Assembly (NCBI GenBank): GCA_022827025.1
Contig: JAJDTT010000178.1
Span: forward strand, 1-41,535
Source: Acidobacteriota bacterium
Lineage (GTDB): Bacteria > Acidobacteriota > UBA6911 > RPQK01 > JAJDTT01
Length of the DNA stretch: 41,535 nucleotides
Direction of reading: 5' to 3'
Below the pieces are notes generated by a model. It was not told the DNA's origin and did not search any database. It was given only the letters and a program-made list of their open reading frames with translations. Made by a program: the position numbers and the translations under genes. Positions 1 to 7,282 of this stretch are shown here, one piece after another; position 1 is the stretch's first letter; each line of letters begins with the position of its first letter.

Positions 1-171
1 ACTTTTGCCACGGGCTGTTACCACCGGGAAGCCGCGTCAGCCGTGGTACGCGGCGACTTCGAACACGGGCGCATAGTAAACTGAGCCCGGCATACCTGTG
101 CCATGAACCCGTCCGATCGAAGCGCGCCCAAGGCTGAGATCGGCATAGCGCACTCGGGGAGACACTTTCCA

Positions 172-1857
172 ATGGCGACGATGACGGGAGCCCGATTTCT
201 GGCCGAGACCCTCCACGGTTACGGCGTCACTCACTTCTTTTTCATGCCGGTGGTCATCCCCGAGGCCATGCCCGAAATGGAGCGCATGGGCATCACCAGA
301 GTCATGACCCACGGCGAGAAGGCGGCGGCCTACATGGCTGACGGTTACGCCCGGGTGCGCCGGGGGATCGGCGTTTGCGGCGCCCAGTCGGTGGGCGCCC
401 TCAATTTGGCCGCCGGACTCCAGGACGCCTATCTGGCCTGTTCCCCCGTACTCGCCCTGACGGGGCGGCTGCCTCAGGTCCGCCAGGACAGGAACGCCTA
501 CCAGGAGGTGGATCACACGGCACCCTTCACTGCCGTGACCAAGTACAGCAAGGCCGTGACCGCGGTGGACCACTTTCCCCGCTTTCTCCGCCAGGCCATT
601 CGGGAGGCCACGACGGCGACGCCTCGTCCCACCAACCTGGAATTGTGGGGAATCTTCGGCGGAGAGGTAATGAGCGGGGAGGCCGACCTGGAGATTGTGG
701 TGGAAGAGCCCTTCGCCCGTATTCCACCGTTTCGACCCGAGCCGGAGTTGCCGCCGGTGCTCGACGCCATCAAGCTGCTGGTGGAGGCCAACCGGCCGAT
801 CGTGGTGGCGGGAGGCGGCGTGACCGTCTCGGGGGCGGGCCGGGAACTAGTGGAGCTCGCGGACCGGCTTCAACTGCCCGTCATCACCTCCCTGAACGCC
901 AAGGAGACCTTCCCCTTCGACCACCCTCTGGCCGTCGGCGTTTCGGGCCAGTACTCCCGCACCTGCGCCAACCGGGCCCTGGCCGAAGCGGACCTGGTCT
1001 TCTTCGTGGGAAGCCACACCGGCGGCCAGGTGACCAACGACTGGCGGATCCCCCGGCCCGGAACCCGGGTCGTCCAACTGGACATCGATCCGGCGGAGCT
1101 GGGGCGGTCCTTCCCCATTTCGGCGGGCATGCAGGGCGACGCCCGGGCCGGACTCCGCAAGATGCTGGCCCACTGCGGAGGCGTCGATTCCACGGAGCTG
1201 ACCCGGTCCCGCGCCGGCTGGATCGACCGCGTTCACCAACTGGTCCAGGAGTGGCGGGACGAAGTGGCGCCCATGGTCGACTCCGATCTGCTCCCCATGC
1301 GGCCGGAACGGCTGTGCAAGGAGTTGACGCGGCTGCTGCCGGACGACGCCATTCTCGTGTCCGACACCGGGCACTCCGGCATCTGGACCGGCACTTTGGT
1401 GGACCTGACGTCGCCGGATCAATCCTACATCCGCTGCGCCGGGTCCCTGGGATGGGGCATTCCGGCGGCCATCGGCGCCAAGTGCGCCGCCGGAGACCGG
1501 CCCGTCATCTGCTTCACCGGAGACGGCGGTGTCTGGTACCACATGACGGAATGGGATACGGCGCTCCGCTACGGCATCCGCATGGTGACGCTGATCAACA
1601 ACAACGCCTCGCTGAACCAGGAGAAGGATCTCAACGAAAGGATCTACGGCGGGCGTCAGCCGGGATCCGATCTGCTCTGGCGGCTCACCGATGCCGACTT
1701 CGCAAAAATCGCCGAATCCATGGGCTGCTTCGGCGTCCAGGTCAACAAGCCGAGCGAGCTGGCCGGAGCCCTGGAGCAGGCGCTGGCTTCCGACCGTCCC
1801 GCCGTGATTGACGTGAAAACCCACATCGAGGGCATCGCTCCGAAGGCCTGGGACTGA
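172..1857 (+). CDS. Thiamine-diphosphate enzyme, acetolactate synthase-like
   Basis: A 561-residue ThDP-dependent enzyme of the acetolactate synthase / benzoylformate decarboxylase superfamily. The N-terminal Pyr domain carries the conserved glutamate in HGEKAAAYMADGYAR (E49), which activates ThDP. A central Rossmann-like domain follows, and the C-terminal PP domain has the Mg-ThDP motif starting at GDGGVW (about residue 450) and ending in NNN. I chose the ATG at 172 because GGGGAG lies about 10 bases upstream; an in-frame ATG at 103 has no comparable ribosome site. No regulatory small subunit (ilvN-like) is adjacent, so a catabolic 2-keto-acid decarboxylase or carboligase is as likely as branched-chain amino acid synthesis. 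The substrate cannot be read from the sequence. A TAGTAA box at 74-79 is a weak -10 candidate. Confidence 0.85.
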   Translation: MATMTGARFLAETLHGYGVTHFFFMPVVIPEAMPEMERMGITRVMTHGEKAAAYMADGYARVRRGIGVCGAQSVGALNLAAGLQDAYLACSPVLALTGRLPQVRQDRNAYQEVDHTAPFTAVTKYSKAVTAVDHFPRFLRQAIREATTATPRPTNLELWGIFGGEVMSGEADLEIVVEEPFARIPPFRPEPELPPVLDAIKLLVEANRPIVVAGGGVTVSGAGRELVELADRLQLPVITSLNAKETFPFDHPLAVGVSGQYSRTCANRALAEADLVFFVGSHTGGQVTNDWRIPRPGTRVVQLDIDPAELGRSFPISAGMQGDARAGLRKMLAHCGGVDSTELTRSRAGWIDRVHQLVQEWRDEVAPMVDSDLLPMRPERLCKELTRLLPDDAILVSDTGHSGIWTGTLVDLTSPDQSYIRCAGSLGWGIPAAIGAKCAAGDRPVICFTGDGGVWYHMTEWDTALRYGIRMVTLINNNASLNQEKDLNERIYGGRQPGSDLLWRLTDADFAKIAESMGCFGVQVNKPSELAGALEQALASDRPAVIDVKTHIEGIAPKAWD

Positions 1858-1885
1858 AACTGACGCCCTCCCCACCCCTGCCGAG

Positions 1886-1922
1886 TTGCTGAGAGGCCTA
1901 ATATGTAGTAATGTACCTACAT
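1886..1922 (+). promoter_or_regulatory. Promoter with overlapping palindromic operator of the toxin-antitoxin operon
   Basis: TTGCTG (1886-1891) and TAATGT (1909-1914) are separated by 17 bases, a plausible sigma-70-type promoter. The -10 lies inside the inverted repeat ATGTAG-N8-CTACAT (1903-1922). Phd/YefM and VapB antitoxins usually repress their own operon by binding such palindromes, so this is the likely autoregulatory operator. It lies 28 bases before the GTG start of the antitoxin. Confidence 0.5.
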
Positions 1923-1949
1923 CCAACGGGAAGGCAGGAGGTTCAACCT

Positions 1950-2207
1950 GTGGGGATCACGACCATTACCAGTCGAGAATTCAATCGGGACGTGAGTAAG
2001 GCCAAGCGTTGCGCCGCAACCGGACCGGTCTTTATCACTGACCGCGGCCGTACCGCCCATGTCCTTTTGACCATCGAATCCTACCTCAAGATCACGAACA
2101 AAGAAGCGACCATCGTCGATCTACTGGCCATGCCGGACGCGGCCGACATCGATTTCGAGCCGCCGCGCTTGGACGGGAAATGGTTCGAACCGGCCGACTT
2201 GTCCTGA
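1950..2207 (+). CDS. Phd/YefM-type antitoxin
   Basis: An 85-residue antitoxin. The N-terminus (GITTITSREFNRDVSKAKR, then VFITDRGRTAHVLLTIESY) matches the Phd/YefM fold: a short DNA-binding N-terminal half followed by a toxin-neutralising tail rich in acidic residues. I placed the start at GTG 1950 because a perfect AGGAGG lies at 1936-1941; an ATG at 1911 would sit inside the operator palindrome. The stop codon overlaps the first base of the toxin ATG, so the two are translationally coupled. The protein should neutralise the PIN toxin and repress the operon at 1886-1922. Confidence 0.85.
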   Translation: MGITTITSREFNRDVSKAKRCAATGPVFITDRGRTAHVLLTIESYLKITNKEATIVDLLAMPDAADIDFEPPRLDGKWFEPADLS

Positions 2208-2623
2208 TGTATCTCGTCGATACCAATGTCATTTCCGAATTGAGAAAGGCGAGGTCCCGAGAAGTCGACAGGAACGTGCTGGCTTGGGCCAACAGCGTCC
2301 CGGCATCGAGCCTCTATCTGTCAGCAATCACGGTCTTGGAGCTTGAATTGGGCATCCTGTTGATTGAACGTCGAGATCCTGCCCAGGGTACGATGCTTCG
2401 CTCTTGGCTTGATACTCACGTCTTACCGGCGTTCCTCGACCGGGTATTGCCCGTGGATACCGTGATTGCACGACGTTGCGCCAAGCTTCACGTTCCCGAT
2501 CGGCGCCCTGACCGTGACGCGCTCATCGCGGCAACGGCACTGGTCCACGGAATGACAATGGTGACCCGTAACGTCCATGATTTCACCGGGACAGGGGTCG
2601 AAGTCATCAATCCTTGGAAGTAA
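2207..2623 (+). CDS. vapC: VapC-type PIN-domain ribonuclease toxin
   Basis: A 138-residue PIN-domain protein. It begins MYLVDTNVISELRK, with the first metal-binding Asp at residue 5. A conserved glutamate follows in the LELELGILL helix, and the later acidic residues lie in PDRRPDRDALIAATAL. It ends with the typical TMVTRNVHDF strand and helix. VapC toxins are Mg-dependent endoribonucleases that cut tRNA or rRNA. The ATG overlaps the antitoxin stop by one base. Longer in-frame starts upstream (2180) fall inside the antitoxin gene and have no ribosome site. The stop TAA overlaps the ATG of the next gene, so the TA pair and the toroid gene may share a transcript. Confidence 0.9.
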   Translation: MYLVDTNVISELRKARSREVDRNVLAWANSVPASSLYLSAITVLELELGILLIERRDPAQGTMLRSWLDTHVLPAFLDRVLPVDTVIARRCAKLHVPDRRPDRDALIAATALVHGMTMVTRNVHDFTGTGVEVINPWK

Positions 2624-3642
2624 TGGAACGAATCCAATTTCCGGACGACCGCCGATTTGCCGAAAGCCTGAAGTCGGGATGCCGCTGGCTCCGATCACTG
2701 ATGGACGAGCGGGGAAGCGTCCAGGGATCCGACCACGCTTCGCTCTACTACAAGGTTCCCGGGAGTCTGGCGGTCAACGGCGCCTTCGACGCGGCGTCCT
2801 CCTGCCTTGATTGGTTCGCCTCGCGTTTCCTGGGAAACCGCGGCCAACTGGCGATTCCGCCGGAGCAGGAGGCGTCCCGGTTCACCAACACCTACGATCG
2901 GGGCTGGCTGGTCTGGGGCGCCGGGATCTGCGGCCGATACGACATCGCCTTTCCACTCGCCGAGGACATCCTCGCCTATCAGGACGCCGAAAGTGGAGGC
3001 TTCGTGGACCGGGCGGCGGACCTCAGCACAGGCACCGGCATCCAGCACGCCATGACCGCCGGGTTCGCCGGTCTGGGCCTTCTCTCCACCCGTCACGTTT
3101 CCGCCGCTCGGCGCGCGGGTGATTTCCTCATCGACCTGTTGAAGCTTCAGCCCCACCCAGAAGACGGGCTGTACCTGGCGGCCAACCGCTGCGCGGACGG
3201 ATCTCTGGAATTACTCTTGGAACGGACCAGCAGGGACTTCATGGACCGCGACGGGCTCAAACAGCGGCCGGCCCGCCTGGGGCCGGTCCAGGTGTTGTTG
3301 GTGCGCCTTTATCGGCTGACCCGGAAAAAACGCTATCTCGACGCGGCCCGGACCTACACGGACGCCGTCCTGACCGGAAGAGACGGGATCTACGACTGCG
3401 TGGAATCCCACAAGTTCCTCTGGGGCCTCACCGAGCTGCACCAAGTGTCTCCCCGGGATCGTTACCGGCGGGCAGCCCGCCGGATCGCCGCCTATCTGAT
3501 CGGAAGCCAGCAGCCGGACGGGCAGTGGTGGGGCGACGCCGTGGGCGGCGGAAAACCGGGCCAGTCACTGGACCTCCGGCTCAACACGACCTGCAACGCG
3601 CTGGTGGGACTGGCCGCCTATCGCTCCTGGACCGAACGCTGA
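2623..3642 (+). CDS. Alpha/alpha-toroid protein, possible glycosidase or cyclase fold
   Basis: A 339-residue protein built from repeated helical hairpins with glycine- and tryptophan-rich turns (YDRGWLVWGAGICGRYD, DAESGGFVDRAAD, SQQPDGQWWGDA). This layout fits the (alpha/alpha)6 toroid superfamily (six-hairpin glycosidases, terpene cyclase and prenyltransferase-like folds). It has no signal peptide, so it is probably cytoplasmic. ATG 2623 overlaps the vapC stop; a TTG at 2614 (three codons longer) is an alternative, and neither has an ideal ribosome site. It ends 55 bases from the convergent VOC gene. I do not recognise a specific family, and catalytic residues cannot be assigned. Confidence 0.6.
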   Translation: MERIQFPDDRRFAESLKSGCRWLRSLMDERGSVQGSDHASLYYKVPGSLAVNGAFDAASSCLDWFASRFLGNRGQLAIPPEQEASRFTNTYDRGWLVWGAGICGRYDIAFPLAEDILAYQDAESGGFVDRAADLSTGTGIQHAMTAGFAGLGLLSTRHVSAARRAGDFLIDLLKLQPHPEDGLYLAANRCADGSLELLLERTSRDFMDRDGLKQRPARLGPVQVLLVRLYRLTRKKRYLDAARTYTDAVLTGRDGIYDCVESHKFLWGLTELHQVSPRDRYRRAARRIAAYLIGSQQPDGQWWGDAVGGGKPGQSLDLRLNTTCNALVGLAAYRSWTER

Positions 3643-3697
3643 GGTTCGCCTGCCGGCGAATGCGCGCGAGCGGATTCCCGTACCCTGACGGGCTTCG

Positions 3698-4108
3698 TCA
3701 CGCCAGCCAGGGCCGCACGGGCGCGGTGCGATAGACGAGCTGCAGGATATTGTCCTCCGGGTCCCGGAAAAAGACCAGTATGGTGCCGTTCGGGAGCTCC
3801 CGTGGCTCACCGAGCTCCACGCCCTTCTCCTGCAGAGCCCGGCAAGAGGCGTCCATGTCCTCCACCAGGAACGCGATGTGCCGAATTCCGGCGTCGTCGT
3901 CCTCTTTGCGGGTCCGGGCCTTCCCGTTGGAGTTCAGGATCTCGAGCAGTGCGCCACCCGACAGGCCCAGAAAGTGATAGTCGATCTCCGTATCACCGAG
4001 CACGACGGTCCCCTTTGACAGGAGCTCGAAACCAAGGGTCTCGCAGTACCAGTCCGCCAGGTTCTCGGGATCGTCCGCCACAATTGCCACATGTTCCAGA
4101 ACCTTCAT
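3698..4108 (-). CDS. VOC (glyoxalase/dioxygenase) superfamily protein
   Basis: A 136-residue vicinal-oxygen-chelate protein with two beta-alpha-beta-beta-beta modules. It begins KVLEHVAIVADDPENLADWY. The second module has IRHIAFLVEDMDASCRALQ, and the protein closes with FFRDPEDNILQLVYR, the usual C-terminal metal-binding Glu/Gln region. The metal ligands would be His6, Glu in LLEIL, His in RHIAF and Gln in LQLVY. I chose the ATG at 4108 because a strong GGAGGAAG sits 8 bases upstream; an upstream in-frame extension overlaps the cupin gene. It is the last gene of the leftward SDR-cupin-VOC cluster, and probably lyases, isomerises or cleaves a small metabolite. Confidence 0.8.
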   Translation of the reverse strand: MKVLEHVAIVADDPENLADWYCETLGFELLSKGTVVLGDTEIDYHFLGLSGGALLEILNSNGKARTRKEDDDAGIRHIAFLVEDMDASCRALQEKGVELGEPRELPNGTILVFFRDPEDNILQLVYRTAPVRPWLA

Positions 4109-4148
4109 GATTACTTCCTCCAGGAGTTCTTCTACTGATGAATGCGGG

Positions 4149-4565
4149 TCAGGGATTGGGAGGCGAGGTGCAGATGAGAATCTCCATGGTCTCATCTCCC
4201 GTATTCTCGACGCCGTGCTCGCACCATGGGGGCAGATGAATGAAGGTGCCCGGGCCCACCGGGACCTGTTTCCCGGCCAGGGTCATGGTCCCCTGCCCTT
4301 TGAGGATGACGTAGCATTCCTCGGTGTGGTGGCTGCCCACCCCCAGGACCACGTGGGGCGGGACGAAGAACATGACCATTCCCATGTTCTCGGCCGGGGC
4401 CCTGGGATTGGACGGGTGCACCACACGGACACCGATTCCCTCGCAACCCGGGTATTTGACGGGAACGCCGTCCTGCACGGTGACGATGTTGGGCTCCACC
4501 AATTCGTCCGGCTTCGGAATCGGCGGCTCCCCCTCATATCCCCGGAACTCGGTGATCTTGGCCAT
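4149..4565 (-). CDS. Small cupin-domain protein
   Basis: A single-domain cupin of 138 residues. Cupin motif 1 is the stretch GVGSHHTEECYVILKGQG, with a His-His-Glu metal site. Motif 2 is PVGPGTFIHLPPWCEHGVEN, with the expected His and terminal Asn. Such proteins are sugar or keto-acid isomerases, dioxygenases or binding proteins. The ATG at 4565 has GGAG about 9 bases upstream; a TTG six bases earlier is less likely. It lies 40 bases before the VOC gene in the same direction. A truncated relative of this gene and of its ribosome site lies at 6295-6373, immediately after the intact SDR gene, so the ancestral order was SDR-cupin-VOC. Confidence 0.8.
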   Translation of the reverse strand: MAKITEFRGYEGEPPIPKPDELVEPNIVTVQDGVPVKYPGCEGIGVRVVHPSNPRAPAENMGMVMFFVPPHVVLGVGSHHTEECYVILKGQGTMTLAGKQVPVGPGTFIHLPPWCEHGVENTGDETMEILICTSPPNP

Positions 4566-4599
4566 CTGCAATTTCTCCGTAACTGTTGTTCAACTACCA

Positions 4600-4815
4600 G
4601 TCTCGAGTATATCCGGTGGTCCACCCCCCCATCGACCGTCAGGACCGCTCCGTTGACGTAGCTCGCTTCCGGCGAAACCAGGAAGAGCACCGACCAGGCG
4701 ATTTCCCGGGTCTCGGCTGGACGTCCCAGAGGAATATGGGCCAACAGGCTCGCAGCGTTCTCCGTGTAGACCCGTCGGCGCCGTAGAAGAACTTCTTCGT
4801 TCCGCGGGTCAATTC
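4600..4815 (-). pseudogene. SDR oxidoreductase 3' fragment (decayed second copy)
   Basis: The leftward reading matches the C-terminal ~70 residues of the intact SDR at 6402-7196. LTRGTKKFFYGADG is followed by a lost base, giving a frameshift; HIPLGRPAETREIAWSVLFL runs on in another frame through VLTVDGG; then one extra C in a C-run (7 instead of 6, near 4624-4630) shifts the last codons. No start codon or Rossmann half remains. The similarity continues past the stop into the spacer before the cupin. This is one half of a broken tandem duplication (see 6295-6373). Confidence 0.85.
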
Positions 4816-4831
4816 GACGACAGACACTTTC

Positions 4832-4975
4832 TCAACCCAGAAACGGCTTGGGCTCCCTGTCCGGCTCTCGCGCCTTCAAGCGCCTGTCTTTGGTCCAGAT
4901 ATGCACCCGCCACGCAAGCCCCCGATACGTTTCCCGGCGCAGACGGTTTGCCTCGTCGATGAGAACAGAGTCCAC
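4832..4975 (-). CDS. Small ORF directly after the AAA ATPase, possibly a truncated partner gene
   Basis: About 47 codons open in the ATPase frame beyond its stop, running from GTG 4975 (ends uncertain by a base) and containing LIDEANRLRRETYRG and RVHIWTKDRRLKAR. The composition looks like real protein, charged and free of the proline/arginine bias of shadow frames. Another possible start, a GTG overlapping the ATPase stop (GTGA), begins TTIPVYGG in a neighbouring frame and would need a frameshift to reach this sequence. AAA_21/OLD-type ATPases are often paired with a downstream nuclease, so this may be a short remnant of one. I do not recognise the family. Confidence 0.3.
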   Translation of the reverse strand: MDSVLIDEANRLRRETYRGLAWRVHIWTKDRRLKAREPDREPKPFLG

Positions 4976-4993
4976 CGTAGACTGGGATGGTCG

Positions 4994-6274
4994 TCACGAC
5001 ACATCCTCCAGCCATTTCATAACCTTGTTCCGCTGCCGTTCCTCGAAGTCCGGCACGAGATGCTGCTCGATCGCTCGGCGAGCCACCAAATCACCGAGAC
5101 GACCACGTTCCAGCAGCTCGTCGTACCTTGCCAATCGGTCGAGCCGAACCAGGTTGGCCGATCCTTTTTCGGCGTCCCAGGTGCACAGGACCACGCCTTC
5201 CAGTTGCTCCCGTGTGAGAAAATTCATGGTTGCAGGGTTGTGAGTGGTCACCAATACTTTCAAATTACGTTTCTCTGCGACCTTCGCAATGGCCTCCGTG
5301 AGAACTCCAACCCGGCTGGGGTGCAGTCCGTTGTCAAATTCTTCCACAACGATGCGAGAACCCTCGGAAACGGTCTCGAATGCTGTGAGAATGGCCAATA
5401 TTCGGAGGGTCCCATCCGACAGGACACGCGCATCGACGGTGTATCCCGAGCTCTCGCGCAAGCTGAAGATCACATCTCCAAGATCAGTCCGTGTGAAATC
5501 AAACTTTACGAAAGGCTCGTCCGGCAATTGGCTGACGCCATCAAGAAGCCGATTCAAGGTCGCACGCTGATCGTCATCTCCCTCACTGAGTCCATACAAC
5601 ACCGCCGAGAGATTGGAGCCGTCCCATTTCAAAATGCTGTCTCCAACTCGCTCGTAGTTCCGCATCCGCTTGGGGTTCGGATCAAAAACGAAGGGTGCCT
5701 GCAAGTGCGCCATCACGATCCTTACCAGGCGAAGACAACTCTTGAGTCTTTTATTTGAGGTTGAAAATTCCTGGTACTGTGACAGCATCGATCGTCTGGA
5801 CGACACTCGGGCTTGCGGCTTTATACCGCCCCGTGCGAAATTGTCGTATCTGACCTTGATGCCATACGATGGCGAGTCTTGCTGCGTTGGCAGGGTCTCA
5901 TAAAGTGTCCGGTTGCCGATCACAAGCCACTCTTCGGCAATTCGCGGGCGGGGCCGTGTACAGATCTCAACCCGAAAATCAAGTAACTCCTGCTCGTATT
6001 CGAACTTGGCACGCGCTACGAAACCGAGGACAAATCGATCTCTTCCCATGCGGCCGCAACTCTGCAGCCCGCCACGCACCTGGAGTCCGTTACCTCCTCT
6101 CCCGACATCGCCGATCTCATGTAACGGGCGGCCACTCGCAACGAAGGACAACAGTTCGACGGCCTCGATGACGTTGCTCTTGCCCGATCCGTTCGGCCCA
6201 ATCAGCAAACTGAACGGTTGGAGCAACTCGATGCGGGCATCGGCAAATCCCTTGTAATCCTTCAAGTGGTGCAT
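4994..6274 (-). CDS. AAA_21/RecF-OLD-like ATPase, possible defence component
   Basis: A 426-residue SMC/ABC-type ATPase. Walker A is GPNGSGKS (26-33); the ABC signature-like LSDGTLR is at 286-291; Walker B is SRIVVEEFDNGLHPS (306-320); the switch histidine is in TTHNP (343-347). Between Walker A and the signature is an insert of about 250 residues. There is no Toprim domain, unlike full OLD nucleases. The closest description is the AAA_21 family that occurs alone or with a separate effector in anti-phage islands. The DNA has visibly lower GC than its neighbours and sits exactly between two damaged copies of the SDR-cupin unit, which suggests later arrival. Start ATG 6274 has GAGG about 9 bases upstream. 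Confidence 0.8.
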   Translation of the reverse strand: MHHLKDYKGFADARIELLQPFSLLIGPNGSGKSNVIEAVELLSFVASGRPLHEIGDVGRGGNGLQVRGGLQSCGRMGRDRFVLGFVARAKFEYEQELLDFRVEICTRPRPRIAEEWLVIGNRTLYETLPTQQDSPSYGIKVRYDNFARGGIKPQARVSSRRSMLSQYQEFSTSNKRLKSCLRLVRIVMAHLQAPFVFDPNPKRMRNYERVGDSILKWDGSNLSAVLYGLSEGDDDQRATLNRLLDGVSQLPDEPFVKFDFTRTDLGDVIFSLRESSGYTVDARVLSDGTLRILAILTAFETVSEGSRIVVEEFDNGLHPSRVGVLTEAIAKVAEKRNLKVLVTTHNPATMNFLTREQLEGVVLCTWDAEKGSANLVRLDRLARYDELLERGRLGDLVARRAIEQHLVPDFEERQRNKVMKWLEDVS

Positions 6275-6294
6275 ATCATCGTTGCCTCATGGGG

Positions 6295-6373
6295 TTCCGT
6301 ATGAAGCAGGAGGTCTCGGCGTGACGAACGCCGACGCCAAAGACCACGTGGAGCGGAACCACGAATCGGCCAT
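6295..6373 (-). pseudogene. Cupin fragment (decayed copy of 4149-4565)
   Basis: Directly after the SDR stop, the spacer and ribosome-site region (GGAG then ATGGCC at 6373) align with the start of the intact cupin gene. Most of the N-terminal half is then missing. The next readable stretch, in a shifted frame, gives FVVPLHVVFGVGVRHAETSC, which matches FFVPPHVVLGVGSHHTEECY of the cupin. Similarity ends near 6295, just before the ATPase gene. Confidence 0.75.
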
Positions 6374-6401
6374 CTGTCACCGCTCCGTCGCTGCTGCGAC
6401 A

Positions 6402-7196
6402 TCACCAATCTCGCATATATCCGGCGGTCCACCCCCCATCGACCGTCAGGACCGCTCCGTTGACGTAGCTCGCCTCCGGCGAAACCAGGAAGAGCACCGA
6501 ATAAGCGATTTCCCGGGTTTCGGCCGGGCGTCCCAGGGGAATATGGGCCAGCAGGCTCGCGGCGTTCTCCGTGTAGACCCCATCGGCGCCGTAGAAGAGC
6601 CTCTTCGTTCCCCGAGTCAGTGTGGAACCGGGCGCCACCGCGTTGACCAGGATGCCTTGAGGCCCCAGTTCCAAGGCCATGGAGCGGGTCAGATTGACCA
6701 CGCCCGCCTTGGCCGCGACGAACGCGCTCTGCAGGCGCAAGGGCACCAGGCCGGCGACGGATGAGATGTTCACGATGCGCCCGCCACGGTTGCGGATCAG
6801 GGCCGGGACCGCGGCCTTGCTGGTGACGTAGACGCCGGTCAGGTCCACCTCCAGGATCCGGTTCCAGTCTTCCTCCTGGAACTCGTGTATGGGCACTCGC
6901 CCGCCCAGGGTGTTGATACCGGCGTTGTTGATGAGTATCGAGAGCTTGCCCCACTCCTTCACGATCCGGTCGACGGCCCGTTCCATCTGCCCGAAACGGC
7001 TCACGTCCCCCTTGATGGACAGCGCCTCTCCTCCGGATTCCCGGATCCCGGCCGCCGTTTTTTCAGCCGCATCCAAATCGATATCCACGATGGCCACGCG
7101 AGCGGCGTTGGTTGCCAGAAGCGTGGCAATGGCCTGCCCGATGCCGTTGGCCCCTCCGGTGACCAAGGCCACCTGATTCTCGAGATCGACCTTCAA
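6402..7196 (-). CDS. Short-chain dehydrogenase/reductase with altered catalytic Tyr
   Basis: A classical-length SDR of 264 residues. The NAD(P)-binding motif is TGGANGIG (13-20), with acidic residues (VDIDLD) at the end of beta-2 suggesting NAD+ preference. NNAG is at 90-93 and the serine in NISSVAG at 145-146. The catalytic YxxxK is replaced by FVAAK (F159, K163), so the usual proton-donating tyrosine is missing. It ends in the standard VLTVDGG and a short tail. I chose TTG 7196 because GGGAGGGAG lies just upstream and the length then fits the family. It follows the secreted propeller gene at 7283 in the same direction. The substrate is unknown, and the Phe raises doubt about ordinary dehydrogenase activity. 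Confidence 0.85.
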   Translation of the reverse strand: MKVDLENQVALVTGGANGIGQAIATLLATNAARVAIVDIDLDAAEKTAAGIRESGGEALSIKGDVSRFGQMERAVDRIVKEWGKLSILINNAGINTLGGRVPIHEFQEEDWNRILEVDLTGVYVTSKAAVPALIRNRGGRIVNISSVAGLVPLRLQSAFVAAKAGVVNLTRSMALELGPQGILVNAVAPGSTLTRGTKRLFYGADGVYTENAASLLAHIPLGRPAETREIAYSVLFLVSPEASYVNGAVLTVDGGWTAGYMRDW

Positions 7197-7282
7197 AACT
7201 CCCTCCCGCGGGTTCCGCTGCCGGCAGCCGCCCGCAATCCGTTCCCGTTCCCGGTCTCCGTCCAGGCTACATGATCGACCGG

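Noticed and set aside
847-1926. A 359-codon minus-strand frame opposite the ThDP enzyme gene
   Set aside because: It is a high-GC antisense shadow: composition rich in Gly, Arg, Pro, Val and His with no family motif, while the plus strand encodes a full conserved enzyme.
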